Source: Cylicocyclus nassatus
Taxonomy: Eukaryota; Nematoda; Chromadorea; Rhabditida; Strongylidae
Length of the DNA stretch: 64,000 nt
Direction: 5' to 3'
Assembly: GCA_958299035.1 (NCBI GenBank)
Contig: CATQJL010000316.1
Span: 26,285,599-26,349,598, forward strand
The notes beneath the pieces are model-generated. The model ran no database searches, was not told the DNA's origin, and saw only the letters and a program-made list of their open reading frames with translations. This document shows positions 58,232 through 64,000 of the stretch, one piece after another. Within the stretch, counting starts at the first letter, position 1. Every line of letters starts with the position of its first letter. The translations under genes were made by a program, and so were the position numbers.

Positions 58232-58498
58232 CTATAGCTTCCAAAATATTTTCCTCCGAAAACCTTTTTTCAAATACGCTTGCAAAACAGTTCGCCTTCT
58301 CTCTATCCTCATAAATGATTTCACCATTCTCGGTAAGCGAAACTCCAATTTCTCTTTTATTTTGAGTCTTAAGTTAAGCATTCCGAAAAAAGACGCTTTG
58401 TTGCCCGAGCTGATCACCTTTGTTTCAAGTGCCGAATGATATTTCTTGAGCCTTTTGTTAAACTTACCATTAAGCTTTCGGAAGGCCACCCAACGCAT
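58232..58498 (-). pseudogene. CR1-like linker between endonuclease and RT
   Basis: A basic segment (WVAFRKLNGKFNKRLKKYHS, FFGMLNLRLKIKEKL) matching the usual position of the WxxRKLxxxxNKRLKKYH-type linker. It is open for 88 residues between stops. Confidence 0.55.
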
Positions 58499-58550
58499 GT
58501 CTGGAATCTCAGATTACTTCGAGGAGCGGCAAGCAAGAGGAACATATTGA

Positions 58551-59608
58551 TCAGTTGCATGATAGAGTACTAAGAAATAGTTCATACATCTCATCAACTG
58601 TGTTAACAGTATTGAAGGACCCATACCAATCCACAGTGGACAGGTAGTAAGACAAATTCTCTAGTTGCATATGCTTAAAATCTCTGTAATACTCTACACC
58701 TTCGTTTTCGAAATCGTGACAGCTGACCCTGGACCTAACTGATGCGTGATCACTATTACCCAGCGGCTCCCCTGCAGAAACTCCGTATACCAATGTTGAA
58801 TCATTAGTGAAAATCAAATCCAACACATGGTGACCCAAAGTGCTGAACTTGGCCTTTTGTACAAGCCTGTGTAGTCGACACATTTGCACAAAACTTCTGG
58901 ACTGAGCAGTGGTAGCTGTTGCCCCAATACTACCTTCCCAGATTAAATCCGGAAAATTAAAATCTGCCAAAAGCACAACTGAGCTGTTGCAGGCTAGCAA
59001 ATCCGTGAGTGCTCTTATCATTTGTTCTGTTTGGTAGGAGGCGCAAGACGGGGATCTATAGACCAATATCCATCGTATGGGTTTACACCCTGCAGTATCA
59101 CAACATAATAACTCATAGCTATCATACATTGATTCACCAAAGACGAAGTAAAGGCTCAATTTATTACTGACTAAAAACATCACACCTCCCTTTTTTGAAG
59201 CGCGATCGCATCGGAAGATTGAATCGAGAGCAAAATCACCAAATAAGGAACTATCATTAATTGTGTTGTTGAGCCAACTCTCTGTAATGGCAACTAGGGA
59301 GGGCTTACATTTGCCTAAGTAAAACTTCAAATAGTCAATATTTCTAGGGACTTAACGTCCTCGTCCTTAATCAAGTCCTCGGTCGCACGATCAAAATTCC
59401 GGGGGAGTAGATCCATCAAACTGGAGTCGTCTTTCTTTTTCTGTCTCTCCTGGGGCGCCAAAGGATATATTGGGATTTCCATAGGGGCGTGCCGCAAGAA
59501 TATCAGAAGAAAATTTCGAATAGTTGAGTCGTCAATGTAGCCCGTAGAGCAAATCAGTCGAGAGCGGGAACAGCGGGAACATGGAACGACCGCTCGGTAA
59601 GGCGACAC
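58551..59608 (-). pseudogene. CR1-like endonuclease
   Basis: The APE-type nuclease that would nick the target. The frame from 59,330 reads KCKPSLVAITESWLNN, KKGGVMFLVSNKLSLYFV, WILVYRSPS, VVLLADFNFPDLIWEG, HHVLDLIFTND and GNSDHASV; the Glu of ITESWL, the Asp and Asn of ADFNFPD and the His of SDH, the expected catalytic residues, are all present. The N-terminal 90 residues (59,608-59,340, with RNFDRATEDLIKDEDV) are in another frame, so there is a frameshift near 59,335. Translation ends near 58,551 at a stop. Confidence 0.82.
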
Positions 59609-59641
59609 AGGGCCGAATGAGGCGACACAGGGTCGAATGCT
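59600..59641. repeat. Short direct repeat
   Basis: GGCGACACAGGGCCGAATG and, directly after, GGCGACACAGGGTCGAATG. It lies at the 5' edge of the CR1-like element and might mark it. Confidence 0.6.
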
Positions 59642-59984
59642 TAATATCGATTCTAACGATTTTTATGGATTTTTTTGCAGAGTTTACCTAAGGGGTATGA
59701 ATTTGGCACAGGGGGGGGGGGGAATCGAGCACGCTGATAACTAACAAAGCGGGAATAGAAATTGTCACGTAGAAAAGGGCACAGGGAAAGGTTCTACAGG
59801 GATAGGTATAAAACCTGAATCATAGCACTGACAGGGCCGGGCGGAGCCGGGTAAGCCAGCTAGTAGCAAAATAACAAGGGATATCTTGATTAATGAAAGC
59901 AAAGATAGTGGCAAGGACGGAGAACACACACGGAAGAAAGGATAAAAAACAAGCCCTCTGCATAAGTAATGGTGATGTCCTCCT

Positions 59985-60275
59985 GTGGCCGTATTCATCA
60001 ACGAACCCTGAGGGTTAAACTAACCCTGGAGGTTAGTTTAACCCTGGAAAGCAATCAACCCGTATTCATGAAACACAGAGTAGGCTTAACCCTGAGGGCT
60101 AAATTTACCCTTGAGGGTAAACCTTACCCCGAAAGCGATTAACCCGTATTCATCCTTATTCCCGTATTCAACGAATCCTGAGGGTTAAACTAATCCTGGA
60201 GGGTAAAACTTACGTAATTCATCAGGGTTAATTTAACCCTAGCTTAGAGCAAGGTTAACTCTACCTTGACACTTC
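59985..60275 (+). repeat. Tandem repeat of CCGTATTCAT units
   Basis: Three to four diverged units of about 70-85 bp, each with CCCGTATTCAT, AACCCTGAGGGTTAAACTAA and CCTGGAGG or CTTGAGGGTAAA words. The units contain short palindromes (AACCCTGAGGGTT). Confidence 0.7.
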
Positions 60276-60392
60276 ATACAAACATTTACTCGCAACTAAT
60301 AGTTTTATTAAAAACGATTAACGAGCATTGAGTATTTAGTATTAGTTGTTGTTTCGTATTTGTTTCGACTTCGTTTTATGTTCAAATTCGAA

Positions 60393-60615
60393 GTACCCTA
60401 ATTTCACGCGTACAAGGCGCTGGGTGGTCCTAGCTTTCATCGAGCTGCTCAGCCGCCCCAACGTGTTTTAAGAAGCGATCCTTATGCCGCACGATTCGTC
60501 AGGCAAAATGCAGCACGGTATGGGGTTCCTTTGGTTGCGAAGTCCTTTGCCGTGTTCGGGCTGGTCGATGAAAGCTAGGACCACCCCGCGCCTTGTACGC
60601 GTGAAGTTAGGGTAC
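60393..60615. mobile_element. Foldback MITE with GTACCCTAA ends
   Basis: A 223-bp element with about 50-bp inverted ends: GTACCCTAATTTCACGCGTA and its near complement, including CAAGGCGC and GTGGTCCTAGCTTTCATCGA. Spacer about 120 bp. Confidence 0.75.
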
Positions 60616-60894
60616 ATGAAACACTGAGTTCGCAAGAAAAAGAATTCTAGCTTTGGTGACAAATGAATGCGACGAGGAAAAATGGTTGCGCATTCCTGAC
60701 AAGTGCCAAAACCGAAGAACCACATTATGATACACGCATTGACCCCTAAAAGAGTAGCGCAAGCCCGGTATAACGAACTGCGCAAAAAGAGAACTTACAC
60801 GCACAATTGCACACATGAAAATAAACTCACGCTGTTTGGATGCTGCACAAAGATGCTAGAGATGTATTATAAAAACTACAGTTGCAGCGGTAGA

Positions 60895-60985
60895 ATTTGT
60901 CCAAAATTGCGGGATTGTCGGGATTCGCGACTTCACGGGACTTGCGGGATTCGCGGGATTTGCGGGATAGGCGGGATTTAGCAAT
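60895..60985 (+). repeat. GCGGGATT minisatellite
   Basis: Eight or nine diverged copies of a 9-10-bp unit like TGCGGGATT, with TCGCGACTTC interruptions. It resembles the interior of the CG-rich foldbacks. Confidence 0.6.
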
Positions 60986-61224
60986 ATCTTCTTTTAAAAC
61001 AGCTTTATTCGTAATCTGCGTGAAGATTTGGCTTCAGCTTGATGAGGCGAATCTTCTGGTATACAATATGTCCGTAATTCATTATGACACGATAGACATA
61101 TGGTGATAACTTGTTATTTTCTATGTTAAGGCTTTTGTGAACATTTATCACCGTGTAAATCGCGAATAGAAGGTTCTGGTACGAATTTCTCATTATCGAA
61201 AACTATCGCGAAAAAATTAGGCAG

Positions 61225-61760
61225 TTTTTATTTGCCCTTATCACTGATATAAGCATTTTATCAACTGCTAATATCACATTTTTGGATCATTTTTGGCATA
61301 TGTTAAGAAAAGTAGTGCAGGAAACGCCGTGTGAATTTCTACCGCTCTTTCTCTCATTATAAGTGATCTACAGGATTTCCTAGTTCTATTGTTCGGTCAA
61401 TTGGTAGATCCCTCGCTGCAGCAATCGATCGATTTCTCATCGGCACATGCCATTGCTGCCAGTTCTTACCTGAAATGGCATTTTTGCTTCAACTCGCTTC
61501 ACGCCGAAGCCTGGGCTGAAATTCTGCACCTATATGGAACATGAACGTCGGAATCGACCGCATGAATTTAAGCCATTCTTATCTGTCGTTATCACTGATA
61601 TCACCATTTTATCATTTATCACTGATGATATCACAAAATTGGATCATTTTTGACATACAGTGAGGAATGTACTTTAGGGAACGCTGTGCGAGTTTTTATC
61701 GCTCTATCTCTCACAGAATGTGATCTACAGGCTTTTTCGGTTCAATTGCGCATTCGGTGC
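61225..61760 (+). repeat. Direct repeat pair
   Basis: Segments 61,225-61,410 and 61,575-61,760 are diverged copies in the same orientation, about 350 bp apart. Common words are TTATCACTGATAT, TTGGATCATTTTTG, ACGC(C/T)GTG(T/C)GA and GTGATCTACAGG. Confidence 0.6.
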
Positions 61761-61899
61761 AGTGGATAGATGCTCTTTCAAAAAAATTCACCGCTCTGTA
61801 ATTTGTGCATGAACGGAGTCGCCTGTCAGCAGGAGTTTCAAAGATGAGCTGAACACTTCTGTTTTCTGCGTATGGCATACAAATCCAGATCCACAAAGG

Positions 61900-62830
61900 T
61901 GATCGGTCTAAGGCGCGAAACGGCGCAAACGCGTGCTCGAGCATCTTTCCATCAAAGTCCACACGCCCGCGAACGATGCGCGTACATAGACTGTTGCCTC
62001 CGTATCGAAGTCTTTTTGATAGCTCACAAAATGCAGATTTTCTATGTATGTCGTGAAATTCCGGGGGTTTTGCGAAAGTCCGCAACGTTTTGGGAGTTTT
62101 GCGACATTCCAAGATTTCCGCGGAACCATGCGAATCACGCAAACTACACAACGCCATAACTCCATTTAGAATGAATAAAATGAACACAATTCTGAATCCG
62201 AAAAACCATTGTGTTCAGCTTGATAAGACGAATCTTTTGGTATACCATGTCCCCGATATTCCCAGGAATTCCGCGGAATCTGCGTGAATCACGCAAACTA
62301 CACAGCGCCATAACTCCATTCAGAATGAATAAATTCTGAATCCGATTCCGTTTCCAGTTTTCTCAAATTCTTCTGCGGAGGTCTGTTTGCAAGGATGTAG
62401 CGCAGCGCCTACTTAACATAAAAGACACTAGTAAGTAATATTCGATAGTACGGTTCTTGTAAATTATAGCGCACTAAAGTATAGCCGCGGATTTCTTTCC
62501 GGAAGAAACATAAGCTTTGGTGAATTCTGGAAAAATCACGTGTTTTGAATTCTATTTCTCATAACTTCCTTCGGAATGAATGTATTCTGAATCCGAAAAA
62601 AGCATCTGCTCAAGCTCGTCAAGGCAAACCCGATATGCAGCATGCCTTTAATATTCCGATTTCATGAATCTGAATCTGAATCGTGAATCTTTTTGCGGAC
62701 GTCACTTTGCAAAGATGTAAAGTAGCGCGCATTGCCGCTAGTAGACTACTGTAAAGACAATTCGGTAGTATCTCCCTTGCAGATTGATGATCGCTAAAGA
62801 GTCTCCGCAAACTTCTTTCGAAGAGAGATA
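61900..62830 (+). repeat. Diverged outside copy of the arm repeat family
   Basis: Similar in order to 42,800-43,440 in the right arm: TGAATCACGCAAACTACAC, GCCATAACTCC(A/T)TT, GTGTTCAGCTTGATAAG, GATGTAGCGCAGCGCC, a TAGCGCACTAAAG word and TAGCCGC, then a second unit with CATAACTTCCTTCGGAATG and GCGCGCATTGCC. About half of the positions I compared still match. The stretch is not part of the giant palindrome. Confidence 0.6.
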
Positions 62831-63238
62831 CAGTGCTGGACATAATTTTAGGGACACTCTAGAAATCGTAGTAATTTTCGTTCTTGTCAATGAATCTGTC
62901 TGAAACTTTGCTGTATGGTGCGCATGTAAGCCTACCATAACTCCTCAGAACGGCTTCCAATCCCGTTGATTCCGAACGGAGAAAAATGGAAAAATTCGAA
63001 AAAGCCTGTTTTGCAAGCTGGACATAATTATAAGGACACCTGGCCTTTTTAAACATTATCGCATTCCTTGACTCCCAAATTTTTTTGTAGAGTTACATCC
63101 CAGAATATGAAACTTTTGCAGCACCTAAGACCTGTGATGCTACTCAAGGAAAGATGATCCTTGCATTTTTCGTTTCCAAAGGCATCAGAAGTCAAACTGC
63201 GTCAACAAACAGTTGGTTTTAGGAGTTTTCAAGCCCGC
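62831..63238. other. Stretch without a supported gene
   Basis: Two short similar segments (GGACATAATT at 62,835 and 63,022, each followed by AGGGACAC or AAGGACACC) are the only structure noted. Confidence 0.45.
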
Positions 63239-63974
63239 GTTCATTTCAAATGACAGTCCTGGAATACATTTAGCCTTTTTGATAGATAAGGTGAAGAGCG
63301 CTTTCGTAAACTCCGTGTAATCGCTGATTTTGACGGACAGACTCCAACCTCAACATAGGGTTGTCGCGCTTTTAAACCACAAAATTCACTTTCCAATGTT
63401 CGTGAAATGATGGACTCGATTTATTATATTGTCTACATGGAGACGCAGCTTTTGCAACAACTTTCAGATTTTTTTCTAGTGCTGCAGTTGGCATTTAGAT
63501 TTGAAATACTTTCCACGAAATTTCTCTGCGAGCAGTAGATTCAACACAATCACAAATCTCACTATATCCTTCTCTGTTTCATGTCGCATTTTACGCGGTA
63601 GGTGAGATTAGTTAAGATTTTGAAGTTTCAAGCGCTCTCCTGTTCGATTTCTTGATTTGAGTTGGATATGATTGTGCAGGGTGCTCCACTCAACTCTCAA
63701 CGGATGACAACTGCGGCTGAACCAGAATGTGCAACCCCGAAATTTTTCCTGACTAGGCACACAAGTTTATTGTTGTACGTGCATTGTTGCGGCTACATTG
63801 CAGCGTTTTCTGTAACTTGAAAATCGAGTTTTGTGGTTTAAAAGCGCGACAACCCTATGTTGAGGTTGGAGTCTGTCCGTCAAAATCAGCGATTACACGG
63901 AGTTTACGAAAGCGCTCTTCACCTTATCTATCAAAAAGGCTAAATGTATTCCAGGACTGTCATTTGAAATGAAC
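63239..63974. repeat. Perfect 146-bp inverted repeat next to the adaptor
   Basis: 63,239-63,384 and 63,829-63,974 are exact reverse complements, starting GTTCATTTCAAATGACAG, with a 444-bp spacer. The right arm is followed at once by adaptor sequence, so the true outer limit is unknown. It may be a young TIR element or an amplification fold-back. Confidence 0.85.
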
Positions 63975-64000
63975 AGTACTCTGCGTTGATACCACTGCTT
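63975..64000 (-). other. SMART/ISPCR-type amplification adaptor
   Basis: The last 26 bases start AGTACTCTGCG and end ACCACTGCTT; the reverse complement begins AAGCAGTGGTATC and ends GCAGAGTACT, the well-known template-switching/ISPCR primer, also used in low-input genomic amplification kits. This is not organism DNA. Confidence 0.95.

Larger units (their letters stand above)
56546..59640 (-). mobile_element. CR1-like non-LTR retrotransposon, degenerate
   Basis: About 3.1 kb on the minus strand: endonuclease, reverse transcriptase and C-terminal part in order, ending in a 3' tail of repeated AAAAT/AAATA units (56,546-56,590). Frameshifts and stops separate the blocks. The class is called from the APE endonuclease plus CR1/L2-type RT motifs; the exact clade is uncertain. 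Confidence 0.8.
56380..59863 (+). mobile_element. Helitron-like element, host of a CR1-like insertion
   Basis: The left part 56,380-56,545 has GTCTGTTTGTCTGTCTG, TCTGAACCGATCCGGGCC, AACTTGACACACATACAC and ATAGGCTACTTTTCG. After the CR1-like element the right part continues with an ATCGATTCTAACG word and ends CAGGGCCGGGCGGAGCCG followed by GGTAAGCCAGCTAGT at 59,863. The CTAGT end preceded by a GC-rich hairpin-like word fits Helitron or Helentron termini; no helicase is present. The pairing of the two parts is inference from order and from the copy at 48,400-49,275. Confidence 0.4.

Noticed and set aside
1..64000. tRNA, rRNA or spliced-leader RNA genes
   Set aside because: I looked for B-box-like GGTTCGAATCC words and rRNA-like blocks and saw none that were convincing; a covariance-model scan would be decisive.
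1..64000. Telomeric TTAGGC repeats that could explain the palindrome as a chromosome end
   Set aside because: No tandem TTAGGC was seen at the palindrome edges, the spacer or the window end.

Overview
The window looks like repeat-dominated nuclear DNA of a nematode, probably clade V (strongylid-like). The basis is degenerate BEL/Pao, RTE, CR1-like and Penelope-like reverse transcriptase remains, abundant inverted-repeat MITEs with TA, TTAA, TTA or 9-bp target duplications, and very short introns (46-53 nt, ending TTTCAG or similar). The species is not determined. I see no intact host gene, no tRNA or rRNA gene, no CRISPR array and no bacterial operon. The last 26 bases are a rev-comp SMART/ISPCR-type amplification primer, so the DNA was PCR-amplified from little material and this end is a read or contig end.

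Layout. 1-7,430: a BEL/Pao retrotransposon on the + strand, with gag, A17-type protease, RT (catalytic YVDD changed to YVDN), RNase H, integrase and DUF5641. It is broken by frameshifts, stops, a deletion removing the integrase core and a clean MITE insertion (3,070-3,829). 8,190-9,967: a second, orphan BEL-type gag followed by LTR-like DNA with a TATA box. 11.5-14.6 kb: non-coding. 14,880-14,902: a run of 23 N.

14,906-46,285: the dominant feature, a giant inverted repeat with arms of about 15.3 kb (14,906-30,241) and 15.2 kb (31,133-46,285) around an 891-bp spacer. The arms are nearly identical but differ by discrete events: a 644-bp TA-flanked transposon only in the left arm, a 392-bp segment only in the right arm, a 22-bp duplication, a 34-bp indel and a 9-bp repeat-unit change. 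Each arm carries the same nested set of foldback and TIR elements, among them a 1.75-kb TIR element holding a spliced but decayed gene fragment, two mariner-type MITEs, a TTAA MITE, GC-rich foldbacks and a Penelope-like RT fragment. The left arm begins three bases after the N run, so a haplotype join or amplification chimera must be weighed against a real palindrome.

46.2-64 kb: further mobile DNA, including a foldback element, an RTE 3' end nested in a Helitron-like element, a possible pair of host gene fragments near 50.3-51.0 kb, a third TTAA MITE abutting a MULE-type element with 9-bp duplications, a TIR element starting TACAGGGTGTCCC, a CR1-like element (minus strand) nested in a second Helitron-like element, several short tandem repeats, a diverged copy of an arm repeat (61.9-62.8 kb), and a perfect 146-bp inverted repeat whose right arm runs directly into the adaptor.

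No set of genes here works together as a pathway. The window is a record of layered transposition, inversion and decay.
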